64,000 bases of DNA from Neoaquamicrobium sediminum (GTDB lineage Bacteria > Pseudomonadota > Alphaproteobacteria > Rhizobiales > Rhizobiaceae), in assembly GCF_013240295.1 (NCBI RefSeq), contig NZ_JABETK010000002.1, positions 992,001 to 1,056,000 on the forward strand, in the 5' to 3' direction. This document shows positions 50,256 through 60,182 of the stretch, in pieces. A program made the translations under genes and the position numbers. The first letter of the stretch is position 1; every line of letters begins with the position of its first letter. The notes beneath the pieces are model-generated. The model searched no databases. It was not told where the DNA came from and saw only the letters and a list, made by a program, of their open reading frames with translations.

Positions 50256-51944
50256 TTATGCCTCTGCGGTTGGAAGGTGCTGAACCAGTCGTTCCACTGC
50301 CTGGTCCGCGGCATCCTGAAACGGCTCCAGCACCAAGTCCGCGCCCGCAGCGATCAGTGCCGGCACTTCCTGCGCCTTGTGCGAAGTCAGCGCGATCCGC
50401 CCGCCATATCCACTGGCCCTCAGCGCGCCGACAAGCTGCAGTCGTGCATCGTCATGCGTAACACCGGTCTCATGGGCCGGCGTCGAAGACACCACGATAT
50501 CGGTGTGTTCCAGCGGCAGCGACGCCAGGAACTCGGCATCGCTGGCATCCCCGAACTCGGCATCCATGCCCAAGGCCCGCGCCTGTCGCACGGCCTGCGG
50601 ATTGAAGTCTATGCCCAGAACCTTCGCGCCTGTCGCAGCCAGCCGCGACCCTATCGCCGTGCCAAAGCGGCCGAGCCCGAAAAGGATGACGTCGTAGCGT
50701 GTACCGGTTGTCGAATCCGCTGCCTGATCGCGATGCGACGTCCGCCGCTCGAAAGGCCACAAGAACGGTTCGCAAAGTGCGTAGAGCCGGTGCGAATAGG
50801 TGATCATGTAGGTGGAAAGCGCGATGGTCACGATGCCGATCAGCGTGACGAGCCCCAGTATCGAGGCATCGAGATGGCCGAGTGACACCCCCATGGCAAT
50901 AAAGATCAAGGAGAACTCGCTGATCTGCGCCACCGTCAGGCCAGCCAGAAATCCGGTGCGCTTGCGAAATCCCATCGCCCCCATGATCGCCAGGACGACG
51001 AGCGGGTTGCCGACAAGCACGAACAGCGAAAACAGGAACGCGGCCGGCAGGTCGGAACCGAGCTGCCCGATGTCGAGCCCCGTGCCCAGCGCGATGAAAA
51101 AGAACAGCAGAAGGAAATCCCGCAGCGGTGCCAGCCGGGCACCGATCGCGTCGCGAAACCGTGTCGAGGCGAGCGCGACGCCGGCCAGCAGCCCGCCGAG
51201 TTCCTTGCCGAAACCCGCCGCCTCCCCGATTGCCGCGAAGCATGCAGCTAACGCGATCGCGTAACAGATCAGCAGTTCGGGCGCGCTTGCCATGCGCTCG
51301 GTCAGAGGGTCTGCGATAAAACGGACGAAAACGAGCACGAAGGCCACCAGCACGACGCCGCTTGCCACCACGCGAAGGATCGCGCCTACACCGCCGGCCT
51401 CGCCGCCGCTGGCCGTCCCCACGCCGACGGCGGAAAGCACGATCATCGCGAGCACGACCACCAGGTCCTGCACGATCAGGAAGCCGAGCGCGACCTGTCC
51501 ATGCAGCGAATCGATCTCGCGCTTGTCGGAAAGAAGCTTCACGATGATGATGGTGCTCGAAAACGTGAGCGCCACGGCAATGTAGAGGCTTTCCGTCGGC
51601 GAATAGCCGAGCGCCAGACCGATGGCAAAGCCGATCACGGAGGTGAACACCACCTGCCCCAGGCCTGTCGTCAGCGAGACGACGCCCAGCGAGCGGATCA
51701 GCTTCACGTCGAGCTTGATGCCGACCAGGAAAAGCAGCACCGCCACGCCGAGCTCGGCGAGCAGCTCGATTTCGGCATGCGAGCGTACGAGGTCGAATGC
51801 CGAAGGCCCTGCCGCAAGCCCGACAGCGATGAAGCTGACGATCAGCGGTTGGCGCAGCAGCACACCGACCAGCCCCACCGCCGCGGCAACGGCAAGCAAC
51901 AGGGCGATTTCGCCGAAGGCGGAATACTCCATGGTCATGTCCAT
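50256..51944 (-). CDS. CPA2-type monovalent cation:proton antiporter (KefB-like)
   Basis: A 562-residue inner-membrane antiporter: about 12 membrane segments of the Na+/H+ exchanger type (GVLLRQPLIVSFIAVGLAAGP, GLAAGVALAS...) then a TrkA-N Rossmann domain (VILFGLGRFGTAIGSRLAATG, DFNPQAVRQARALGMD). It moves K+ or Na+ against protons. No Kef-type glutathione ligand is clear and no KefF-like gene is next to it. Start at the ATG at 51944 (MDMTMEYSAF). Confidence 0.86.
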   Translation of the reverse strand: MDMTMEYSAFGEIALLLAVAAAVGLVGVLLRQPLIVSFIAVGLAAGPSAFDLVRSHAEIELLAELGVAVLLFLVGIKLDVKLIRSLGVVSLTTGLGQVVFTSVIGFAIGLALGYSPTESLYIAVALTFSSTIIIVKLLSDKREIDSLHGQVALGFLIVQDLVVVLAMIVLSAVGVGTASGGEAGGVGAILRVVASGVVLVAFVLVFVRFIADPLTERMASAPELLICYAIALAACFAAIGEAAGFGKELGGLLAGVALASTRFRDAIGARLAPLRDFLLLFFFIALGTGLDIGQLGSDLPAAFLFSLFVLVGNPLVVLAIMGAMGFRKRTGFLAGLTVAQISEFSLIFIAMGVSLGHLDASILGLVTLIGIVTIALSTYMITYSHRLYALCEPFLWPFERRTSHRDQAADSTTGTRYDVILFGLGRFGTAIGSRLAATGAKVLGIDFNPQAVRQARALGMDAEFGDASDAEFLASLPLEHTDIVVSSTPAHETGVTHDDARLQLVGALRASGYGGRIALTSHKAQEVPALIAAGADLVLEPFQDAADQAVERLVQHLPTAEA

Positions 51945-51972
51945 TTCTTTGCCCGTGGGCCGTTTGTCGCAA

Positions 51973-52599
51973 CTAAGCCAAAGGCTGGGGCAGCTTTTCG
52001 AAGGTGCCGAACTGAAACTGCTGCACCGCGCCCCATGGCGTCGTGTGCTCATTCCTGCGTGTCGAGATCAGCGAGAACCCCTCGCCCAGCACAGCCCGAA
52101 GGCTCGCCGCGTCGTGACGCGCCACCGGCAGGCCGCTGCATTTTTCGGGACCGTCCGGCGCAAAAGTTCCGATCACGGCCCTGCCGCCCGTCTTCAAGGC
52201 GCGCGCCATCACCCGAACATAGGCTCGCTGATCTTCAGGATCCGTCAGGAAATGAAACGCCGCACGGTCATGCCAGAGGTCATAGGACCGCTTCGGCTGC
52301 CATTCTGTCACATCTCCAGCGACCCATTCGACATTCCCGGCGCCGGCCAGTCTCTTCTTCGCGGTGTCGAGCGCCGCTGCAGAAAGATCCAGAATGGTAA
52401 TGTGCGCCTGCTTGCTCGCCACCGACGCGTCGACGAGGCGCGACGTGCCGCCGCCAATGTCGACGACAGCCATCTCGGGCCGCAGGCCGGCCTCGCCGAG
52501 CAAAGCCAGCGATAGCGCCGGGGCGTCTTCGTGCCAGCTTAGCTGGTTCTCTTCCTTGCTTGTGTAGACCCTCTGCCAATGCGCCTGTCGCTCGCTCAT
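51973..52599 (-). CDS. Class I SAM-dependent methyltransferase
   Basis: A 208-residue methyltransferase with motif I VVDIGGGTSRLVD at about 45-57 and VEWVAGDVTEW as the acidic loop. It resembles the TehB-like group that methylates small molecules or metalloids. ATG at 52599 has GGAGAGG nearby. 28 bases precede KefB on the same strand. Divergent from the small DnaB-like gene. Confidence 0.8.
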   Translation of the reverse strand: MSERQAHWQRVYTSKEENQLSWHEDAPALSLALLGEAGLRPEMAVVDIGGGTSRLVDASVASKQAHITILDLSAAALDTAKKRLAGAGNVEWVAGDVTEWQPKRSYDLWHDRAAFHFLTDPEDQRAYVRVMARALKTGGRAVIGTFAPDGPEKCSGLPVARHDAASLRAVLGEGFSLISTRRNEHTTPWGAVQQFQFGTFEKLPQPLA

Positions 52600-52816
52600 G
52601 GCCCCTCTCCTGTTACGCCTAGCTACCGCCCGAAATCGACTTTGCACAAGGCATCCTCGCTCGAATCGGCTATGTTGCCCACCAGGTGCCGCCCGCGCCT
52701 CCACCCTCCCGACGGGGAAGCATTTTTCATGCAGGGCGACGAACCCTCGAACCGACTGGTCGAGCACCCGCATAAGGAGGGATTGCAGGCATCGCTCGCA
52801 TCAGGAGGTTTGTCCG

Positions 52817-53530
52817 ATGATCCTTTCGGCACCGATTTATCGTCTCAAGCGCAATGCGCGGCTGCTGGCGCGCGATCAACGCATTCCACTTCACGCCGCC
52901 CTCGACAGGGTCGCTCATGGCGAAGGCTATTCAAGCTGGAGCCTGCTTGCCGCCCGTGCGGCCAGGCCGACGGCGGGATTATCCGCGCGGCTGAACGCCG
53001 GCGATCTCGTCCTGCTGGGCGCGCGCCCCGGTCAGGGCAAGACCCTGCTCGGCCTCGAGCTTGCCATTGAGGCCATGAAAGCGGCACGCCGCGCCTTCTT
53101 CTTCTCGCTCGAATACAACGAACGCGACGTAATCGACCGGTTTCGCGCATTGGGCACCAACCCGTCGCTCTATGCGGACCTCTTTGTGTTCGACGGCTCG
53201 GACGAGATTTGCGCCGACCACATCATCGCCAGGCTGGCAGACGCGCCGCGCGGCACCCTTGCGGTGATCGACTATCTGCAACTGCTGGATCAGAAACGCA
53301 CCAACCCGGAACTGGCGGTGCAGGTAGCGGCATTGAAATCCTTCGCAGATCGGCGAGGCTTGACCATTGTCGTTCTTTCCCAGATCGACCGTGCCTACGA
53401 CCCGGCAGAAAAACCTTTTCCCGACGCCGCTGACATCCGGCTACCGAACCCGCTCGACCTGACGCTGTTCGATCGGATGTGCTTCCTGAACGCCGGTCGC
53501 ATCCACCTCGGGGAAACAGGCCGAAGCTGA
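52817..53530 (+). CDS. Small stand-alone DnaB-like RecA-fold ATPase
   Basis: A 237-residue protein consisting of the DnaB_C-like ATPase: Walker A GARPGQGKT at 68-76, a DnaB-type FFFSLEYNERD, Walker B AVIDYLQLL with Asp152, and IVVLSQIDR. It lacks the DnaB N-terminal domain and DnaG-binding region. Its first 45 residues (YRLKRNARLLARDQ, HAALDRVAHGEGYSSW) form a short helical motif resembling the leader of Glyoxalase_8-type proteins. AGGAGG precedes the ATG. Role unknown; may handle DNA or regulate another ATPase. Confidence 0.72.
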   Translation: MILSAPIYRLKRNARLLARDQRIPLHAALDRVAHGEGYSSWSLLAARAARPTAGLSARLNAGDLVLLGARPGQGKTLLGLELAIEAMKAARRAFFFSLEYNERDVIDRFRALGTNPSLYADLFVFDGSDEICADHIIARLADAPRGTLAVIDYLQLLDQKRTNPELAVQVAALKSFADRRGLTIVVLSQIDRAYDPAEKPFPDAADIRLPNPLDLTLFDRMCFLNAGRIHLGETGRS

Positions 53531-53540
53531 CCAACTCGTC

Positions 53541-54038
53541 TCATGCCCGGCCGCCTTGGACGAGCCCTATGGCAGCCAATGCCAGCGACAGGCCGGAAGC
53601 GGCTGTTCGAACCTGATTCCAGAACTGCCACCGTTCGGAATAGTCCTGCCAGATCGTCCGGGCGGCCTCGATGTCGCCCGGCACGGCAACCGCGGCGAGA
53701 GCCTCGTTCATCGGCACGTTGACGCTGATGGTCAGAAACAGCCCGAAGACGAGATAGACGAGCGATGCCGCAGCGAACCAGCCTGCCGGTGCTTTGCGCC
53801 CGCGCAGGAAAAACATGGCTGCGGTGACCGCAAGCACGATCGGCGTCAGAAAGAAGGCTGGAAAGAACACGGCATTGCGCACCGAGCCGTTCATCGCCTG
53901 CATGGCCGCAATCGCAACGCGCGGATCCGCCGAGTCCAACCCCCACATCGTGGAGCACACCCACGCGTAGAAGAGCCCGAAGATCGCGCCGCAGAACAGG
54001 ATCGACACGACGGCAAGTGTGGTTTCGGTCCTCGACAT
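53541..54038 (-). CDS. DUF1772 (anthrone oxygenase-like) membrane protein
   Basis: A 165-residue protein with four membrane segments and the DUF1772 motifs MNGSVRNAVFFPAFF and FLTISVNVPMNEAL, with Trp/Tyr residues near RTIWQDYSERWQFWN. DUF1772 includes fungal anthrone oxygenases and bacterial proteins of unknown role. It is divergent from the TetR gene across 91 bases holding a repeat, so the TetR protein probably controls it. Confidence 0.82.
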   Translation of the reverse strand: MSRTETTLAVVSILFCGAIFGLFYAWVCSTMWGLDSADPRVAIAAMQAMNGSVRNAVFFPAFFLTPIVLAVTAAMFFLRGRKAPAGWFAAASLVYLVFGLFLTISVNVPMNEALAAVAVPGDIEAARTIWQDYSERWQFWNQVRTAASGLSLALAAIGLVQGGRA

Positions 54039-54065
54039 GACAGCCTCTCCAAATCCGTAAAGTTA

Positions 54066-54100
54066 TGTACGCCTTTATCGAGACGTATAGTCGTGTACGC
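54066..54100. promoter_or_regulatory. Candidate operator between DUF1772 and TetR genes
   Basis: TGTACGC appears at 54066-54072 and 54094-54100 as a direct repeat, 28 bases apart, and a small palindrome CGTA/TACG (54084-54099) lies between. Placement in the divergent intergenic region fits a TetR binding site. Confidence 0.4.
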
Positions 54101-54129
54101 TTATTGTCAATGAGACAGCGGGGATCTTG

Positions 54130-54729
54130 ATGCGCGACGAAGCAAGGGCCGAGCGGCAGGCCGAGATCGAGGAGGCGGCATACCGGGTGGTGCGCGCGCG
54201 CGGCTATCGCGGCGCGTCGATGCTGGCCGTGGCCCGCGAAGCCAAGGCTTCCAACGAAACGCTCTATCGCTGGTATGGCGACAAGCGGGGTCTGTTTCGC
54301 GCCATGGTCGAAAGCAACGCCGAAGCAACACGAACGGAGCTGAAGCGGGCACTGGACCGTGGCGCCGATCCATTGGAAAGCCTGGAGACGATCGCGCCGA
54401 TACTCCTCTCGATGCTCCTCGGCGAGCGCGCGATCTCGCTCAATCGGGCCGCGGCGACCGACGAAAGCGGCGAGTTGGGTGCGGCACTGGGCTCAGGCGG
54501 GCGCGACTCGGTCCTGCCCTTGATCGAGGAGTTGATGCGCCGGGGTCTGACGAACCGCTCGATCGTCGCGCCCTCTGCCCGCACGGCTGCGGAATGGTTC
54601 ATAAGCCTGCTGATCGGCGACCAGCAGATCAGGCGCGTCATCCACGCCGTACCGGCGCCTTCGAAGGCTGTCGTAAGCGCGCGGTCGGAAGAAGCGCTGC
54701 AGGCATTTCGCAAACTCTGCAGCGGCTGA
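54130..54729 (+). CDS. TetR-family regulator
   Basis: A 199-residue TetR protein with the HTH at about 12-55 (AAYRVVRARGYRGASMLAVAREAKASNETLYRWYGDKRGLF, read as the usual helix-turn-helix) and a helical C-terminal ligand domain. The divergent DUF1772 gene is its likely target. ATG at 54130. Confidence 0.86.
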   Translation: MRDEARAERQAEIEEAAYRVVRARGYRGASMLAVAREAKASNETLYRWYGDKRGLFRAMVESNAEATRTELKRALDRGADPLESLETIAPILLSMLLGERAISLNRAAATDESGELGAALGSGGRDSVLPLIEELMRRGLTNRSIVAPSARTAAEWFISLLIGDQQIRRVIHAVPAPSKAVVSARSEEALQAFRKLCSG

Positions 54730-54865
54730 TCGCTCGGCTTGTAGCGTTTCCGCCGACAGCCCTGTGCCGCATCACGCCATCGGACTGGTCAAAAATGCTG
54801 CAAGTGCTAAGTGGCTATCGCAACGGTACTGTGCGCAGCAGTTCGCATGAAGCGGAGACGGATGT

Positions 54866-56119
54866 ATGAAACACAGGGTGGTCGTCGTCGGAGCCGGATT
54901 CGCCGGTCTGCAGCTTGTACAGGGTCTCAAGGGCGCGGGCTGCGACATCACCTTGATCGACCAGCGCAATCACCACCTGTTCCAGCCCCTGCTCTATCAG
55001 GTTGCCACGACGCTGCTGGCAACCTCCGAGATCGCGTGGCCGATCCGCCGGGTCATGCGGTCTCGCGAAGACGTCACCACCCTGCTTGCCACCGTCACCG
55101 GAGTCGACCGCCTTTCGCGCGAGGTGATCCTCGATGGCGGCACACGCATTCCCTTCGACACGCTGGTCGTCGCGACCGGCGCGCGTCACGCCTATTTCGG
55201 CAATGACCACTGGGAGGCTGACGCACCTGGCCTGAAGACGCTGGAAGATGCCACCACGATCCGCCGCCGGTTGCTGCTTGCCTTCGAGCGCGCCGAACTG
55301 ACCGACAACGAGGCCGAGAGGCAAGCGCAGCTCACCTTCGCCGTCGTCGGAGCCGGCGCGACGGGCGTCGAGCTCGCCGGCATCATCGCCGAACTCGCGC
55401 ACCGCATCCTGCCGCGCGAATTCCGGCATATCGATACGCATCGCGCCCGAGTGCTGCTGATCGAAGCCGGACCGCGTATCCTGCCGGCCTTCAGGGAGGA
55501 TCTGGCAGACTATGCGACGCGCGCGCTCGAGCGGCGGGGCGTCGAGGTGCTGACCGGTGTCCCGGTGACCGACTGCACGGCCGAAGGCATCATGCTCGGC
55601 GACAAGCCCATTCCCTCACGTACCATCATCTGGGCAGCGGGCGTGCAGGCTTCTCCTGCCTCGCAATGGCTGGATGCCGAGGCCGATCGTGCGGGCCGCG
55701 TCAAGGTCACCGACACGCTCACACTGCCGGACGACCCGGCCATTTTCGTGCTCGGCGATACCGCCAATGTCAAGTCCGGCGGCAAGCAGGTGCCCGGCAT
55801 AGCACCCGCCGCCAAACAGCAGGGCAAATACGCCGCCAGGCTGATCCGCAGCCGGCTCGACGGAAAGGCCGCACGCGCCCCGTTCCACTACCGGCATATG
55901 GGCGATCTTGCCACGATCGGCCAGAACGCCGCCATCATCGACTTCGGCCGCTTCCAGATGAATGGCTTGCTGGCATGGTGGGTGTGGGGCATCGCCCACA
56001 TCTATTTCCTGATCGGCGGCCGATCGCGGCTGATGGTATCGATAAGCTGGCTATGGAGCTACTTGTCCGGTCAGAACTCCGCGCGGCTCATCACCCAGAA
56101 GGAGACGTTGCGGCGTTGA
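54866..56119 (+). CDS. Type II NADH:quinone dehydrogenase
   Basis: A 417-residue NDH-2-type flavoprotein. FAD-binding GAGFAG at 9-14 and the NADH-binding GAGATGVELAG near 162-172 are both clear; FVLGDTANV binds FAD near the C-terminus. The C-terminal WWVWGIAHIYFLIG and SRLMVSISWLWSYL segments anchor it to the membrane. It passes electrons from NADH to quinone without pumping protons. Monocistronic. Confidence 0.88.
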   Translation: MKHRVVVVGAGFAGLQLVQGLKGAGCDITLIDQRNHHLFQPLLYQVATTLLATSEIAWPIRRVMRSREDVTTLLATVTGVDRLSREVILDGGTRIPFDTLVVATGARHAYFGNDHWEADAPGLKTLEDATTIRRRLLLAFERAELTDNEAERQAQLTFAVVGAGATGVELAGIIAELAHRILPREFRHIDTHRARVLLIEAGPRILPAFREDLADYATRALERRGVEVLTGVPVTDCTAEGIMLGDKPIPSRTIIWAAGVQASPASQWLDAEADRAGRVKVTDTLTLPDDPAIFVLGDTANVKSGGKQVPGIAPAAKQQGKYAARLIRSRLDGKAARAPFHYRHMGDLATIGQNAAIIDFGRFQMNGLLAWWVWGIAHIYFLIGGRSRLMVSISWLWSYLSGQNSARLITQKETLRR

Positions 56120-56129
56120 GGCGACGGGT

Positions 56130-57377
56130 TCAGACGAACGCGATTGCCGGCACGAAATGGCACGCCATTTTCGAGAGCATCGTGGCAAGTGCCTGCGCAT
56201 AGTCGCGCGTTACCTTGGGATGCGTCGGCAGCGACACCATTGAGCGCACCAGCCTCGAAATGTTGCGCGAACGGCCGCTGACATTCCAAAACGCCTCGGT
56301 CTCATGGGCGTTCGGATACACAGAGAGCCCGATATGGTAGCCGCGCTCGATCATCTGCCGGTAAATCCGGTCCCGCCGCTCGGGAGCAACGAGTATCGGA
56401 TAGAAGGTGAAACACGAGCCTGCGCGCACCGCGTCGCTGGCCTCGGGCGCCACCCTGCGGTCAGCGAAGAACCGGTCATAGACCGCCGCAATCATGCGCC
56501 GGTGTGCGAGCCGCTGCCCAACCGTATCCAGCTTGCGCACGAGTTCGCCCAGCACGCCCGGCCGCGGGCGGCTCAGAACGGTGTCCTCGATCGCTTCCGT
56601 TTCGCGCCGCACAAAGCATAGCGCTTCCTGCCCCGAGCCAACACGAGACTTGCGCCGGATCGCCGGGAAGGTGACTCCTGAAAAAATGCCAGGCCGCGTC
56701 GCCAGATCGTATTTCAGCACCGCCAGCATATGCTCCTTGTATTGGGCCGGCGTCAGTTCGGGGAAAGTAGCCAGTTCGTCGCTCATATAGGCCGCGATGT
56801 CCTCGCGCTCGGTCGCAAGCGCCCCGCCCCAGACATAGTTGAGCGACTTGAAGCCCGACATGCTGAAAATGCTCGCATCCGTGGTTGCGCCCATGCACCG
56901 CCCCTGATAGTCGCCTTCCAGCGCAATGGCGCAATCGTCGAACAGCATCACATCCCGTTGCCTGCAAAGCTCCTTTATGTCGCCGATGCGCTCCTGATTG
57001 ACGTGGTAGTGCGTGATGAGGACGCAGCAGGTCTTGTCGTCGACGACCTCTGTCAGATGGTCGAAATCGACATTCGTCGAATCCGGCAACGTATCGCCGA
57101 AGACAGGCTCGCAACCTGCAAAGCGCACCATGTTGATGACATCGGGAATGGTATGCGGCAGCATCACCACCCGGCTGCGGTTGCCGGTACGCAGCCGCGC
57201 GAACCTGGCTGCAAGGTGAATGCCTGCACGGGCCCGCCCCAGCGGAACGACATCGACGCCACCGCCCAGGAAGTCAGCGAGCCGGCTCTTGAACGCTGCC
57301 TCGGCATCGGCCGGATTCTCCCACAAAGGGCGAAGATAACGCATCGGGTAGATAACCTGCTTGGGCGTCGCTGACAT
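56130..57377 (-). CDS. DegT/DnrJ-type PLP aminotransferase-like protein
   Basis: A 415-residue protein of the DegT/DnrJ/EryC1/StrS family. The Schiff-base Lys is Lys177 in SMSGFKSLNY, and Asp148 in LFDDCAIALEG sits over the PLP. The usual AAQ next to that Asp is CAI here, so it is a divergent member. These enzymes normally aminate keto-sugars; no sugar-nucleotide genes are nearby. 24 bases separate it from the upstream GMC gene, so they form one unit. Confidence 0.78.
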   Translation of the reverse strand: MSATPKQVIYPMRYLRPLWENPADAEAAFKSRLADFLGGGVDVVPLGRARAGIHLAARFARLRTGNRSRVVMLPHTIPDVINMVRFAGCEPVFGDTLPDSTNVDFDHLTEVVDDKTCCVLITHYHVNQERIGDIKELCRQRDVMLFDDCAIALEGDYQGRCMGATTDASIFSMSGFKSLNYVWGGALATEREDIAAYMSDELATFPELTPAQYKEHMLAVLKYDLATRPGIFSGVTFPAIRRKSRVGSGQEALCFVRRETEAIEDTVLSRPRPGVLGELVRKLDTVGQRLAHRRMIAAVYDRFFADRRVAPEASDAVRAGSCFTFYPILVAPERRDRIYRQMIERGYHIGLSVYPNAHETEAFWNVSGRSRNISRLVRSMVSLPTHPKVTRDYAQALATMLSKMACHFVPAIAFV

Positions 57378-57401
57378 CTTTCTGATCTCGTATTTGAATC
57401 C

Positions 57402-59059
57402 TCATCCTGCCGCAAAAGCGTGTGTCGGCACTTCGGCGGCGACATATCGTGCAAGACGCACGGCGAGCGCGATGGCCGAAAAGGTCGGGTTTGCCTGACC
57501 GGAGGTCGGGAAGACCGCGCTGCCCGCAACGAAGAGATTTGACGATCCGAACACACGGCAGTCGCCATCCACAACGCCGGCGCGTTCGTTCGCACCCATC
57601 CGCGCCGTCCCGATCTGGTGAACGCCGTCGGGCGCCTGCGCCAGCACGCGCGCAGCCATGTCGTGTTCCTCACAGAGCCATTCCAACTGCCCGAGCCCGG
57701 TGCGCGCAGCCCAGTCGCGAAGGAGTTGGTGGGTCCGGATGATCGGCAGCACGTCCGCATCTGAGACCCGCATATCGATACGCGCGCGCGGCATGTCGAG
57801 CTCGTCGTGCTGATCTGACAGCGTAATCCGCGAGTCTGGATGCGGCAGGTGCTCGGCATGATAGTGGACGCCATAGCGCCGCCCCGAATTGCGGACATGA
57901 AGTCCCGGCAGCCGGGTATCGGCGAGAAAACGCCCGTGCACGAAGCGCGGCATGAAACGCAGCAGCTCCGGCAGCCCGGTGACCAGGTTGCCCAGATGCG
58001 GCGCGACCGCTGCGCGCGGCGTCGAGTTGCGTTCCCGCAGGTGCTCGCTGACAAGACGCCGGCCGACCGCAGGCATGCTGAGCGCGAGATAGGCCAGCGA
58101 CAGCACCGCACTGCGGTGAGCCGCGTCGCGGAACGGTGGCATGAATGGCCAGAAGGAGATGTTCGTCAGATTCTCCCGGCGCTGGACGTCGTCCGAAGCG
58201 ATAATGCGCCGGCGCGCGTAGCGGCCGTGCGCACCCCTGAAAAAATCGAAACCCGCATCGAGCGTACCACTGGAAAGCCGCATCTGCGCGATCTCGCCGG
58301 AGAGATGGCCCATGTAATGGCGCCCGAGCGGACCATCGAGCCCCCGAAACGGCCTGACGCGGTGCGCTGGACACCAAGCAGCAGTCGGGCGGTTTCAATG
58401 CCGCCGCAGGCAACGATGAAGACCTTCGCCTTTACGCTCGCGACCTCACCGGTTCTGCGACGCACGGTCACCGACGCTATGCGGCCGTCGGCGGCGAATT
58501 CCATACCCGTTACCGTTGCATCCAGATGCAGGGCGATACGGCGCGAACGCATGATTTCGGCTTCATGCGCGATGCGGAAGCTCGAGGGATCGGCAAAGCG
58601 GATCAGGTTCGAGCAACGGAACGCGCGATCCCCCACCGCAACGCCCGGCGGCTCGTCTTCGAAAACGGGCGGACCGCAATTGGCATAGCGACACGCATCG
58701 GCGAAATAGCGGGCGAAATCGCGATATTCGAGCGGCCAGGATGCATCGGTCAGGCCGGGCCGGCGCTCGAAGTCGATCGGATCGAGCGGCACGCAGCCGG
58801 CACCCCAAAGGTTCGACGTGCCGCCAAGACTGCGCTGGACGGCCACCATCATGTCAGCGTGCTTCGGCGTACCGACGATCTCGGCCCGCGAATGCCGGGA
58901 GGCCTCGACGCTGGCCATGTGCGCGCCGGACTCCAGCACGGTCACCGCCTGGCCCTGGCGCGCCAACTCAAGCGCCGTGACGATGCCGATCGGCCCCGAA
59001 CCAATGATACAGATATTATGATCGCGGCCGGAAAGCCCGTCCTGCTTGTCTGCCAGCAT
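57402..59059 (-). CDS. GMC-type FAD oxidoreductase (apparent frameshift)
   Basis: About 552 residues after repair. FAD-binding GSGPIG at 20-25, then SLGGTSNLWGAGCVPLD, and the C-terminal GMC motif HQIGTARMG with FVAGSAVFPTSGQANPTF are present. The frame fails at the C run 58341-58345 (one C missing), with FGG continuing as LDGPLGRHYMGHLS. It oxidises an alcohol or sugar hydroxyl; with the following DegT protein it could oxidise then aminate a sugar or cyclitol. ATG at 59059; TTG at 59065 is possible. Confidence 0.8.
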
Positions 59060-59233
59060 CGCCAACCACCCCTGCCCGGTTGGCCCGTCCGGGATCGATC
59101 GTGTGGGAATCCTCTACTCGTCGCACGAATGTCCGCCGCACCGCCTCGCCTGTCGAGAGGTACGCAGGTCCGCAAATCGGAGGAAGAGCACGTCCTGACG
59201 GCAGGTCGCTACAGCCCGGTCGCCAGGCTTTTC

Positions 59234-60063
59234 TCAGGCGGCGTTGTGAGCCTGATCGCCTAACCATGAACAGAAGTCCCGCGGAGCAGGCCGGGAATCC
59301 CCCTCGCGCATCAGCGCGAAATACCATTCCGGTCCGCTCAACACGGTGGAAAACGGCGCTACGAGGCGACCCTCGGCGAGAAACGGTCGAAACAACGCTG
59401 GCGATAACAACGCAACACCCCTACCTTCCAGTGCTGCATGCGCGCTCAGCTCGAATATCTGGTAGTCGACGCCGACAAACCGCAAGTCCCGCGGCGGCCG
59501 GCTTTTCGCCTCGGAAAACCAATGCTCCCAGTCGGGATGGGGCAACAGTTCGAAGTGAGCCAGGTCCTCGGGCGTGGACAGTGTGCTTGTCCCAAGCAGC
59601 TCCGGCGCCACCATCGGGGTTACGTCTACTGGCATCAGCGGGTGTTCCACCAGCCCGGCCCAGCCGCCCCGCCCCGTCCTGATCGCCACGTCGAAGGTGT
59701 TCGGCTCGCGCACGTCCGAGGACACGTCGAGTTCGATGCTGGGCCTGCCAAGCGCGGCATAGCCGGAAAGACGCGGCGCGAGCCATCGCGACACGAATGT
59801 CGGCGGCGCGGTGACCCGGAGCGCTGGCGTTGCGGCCTGAAACGTGTCGAGTGCATCTGCAATGTCGTTCAGCGCCCCCGAACCCGGCTCGCCAGTGCCG
59901 TCGCGGCCGGCGTCGGAACGACGCGGCGACCCACGCGCATGAAGAGCGCCTGGCCTAGCTCCGTTTCGAGAGTGCGTATCCGCAGGCTCACAGCAGCCGG
60001 ACTGAGGTACAAGCGATCGGCCGCGGCGGCAAAGCTGCCAGCAGCGACGCACATTTCCAGCAC
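59234..60063 (-). CDS. LysR-family regulator (apparent frameshift)
   Basis: About 276 residues when repaired. The HTH reads AAADRLYLSPAAVSLRIRTLE, then the frame fails at the C run 59875-59879 (one C missing), and the effector domain resumes at ALNDIADALDTFQ and continues to LGDQAHNAA. The GTG at 60063 has GGAG nine bases upstream, but starts about seven residues later than usual; another indel just upstream may hide a longer start. It is divergent from the PhzF gene, a likely target. Confidence 0.78.
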
Positions 60064-60182
60064 ACGCAGGGACTCCAGGGATGGCCGAATGACAAGTTTC
60101 CCTTTCGGTTACGGCAAGCAATGCGCGTTTAGGAACAAAGGCTTTCTCAGGCAATGTCAGGCGAAAGAATAGGAGTTTCGCT

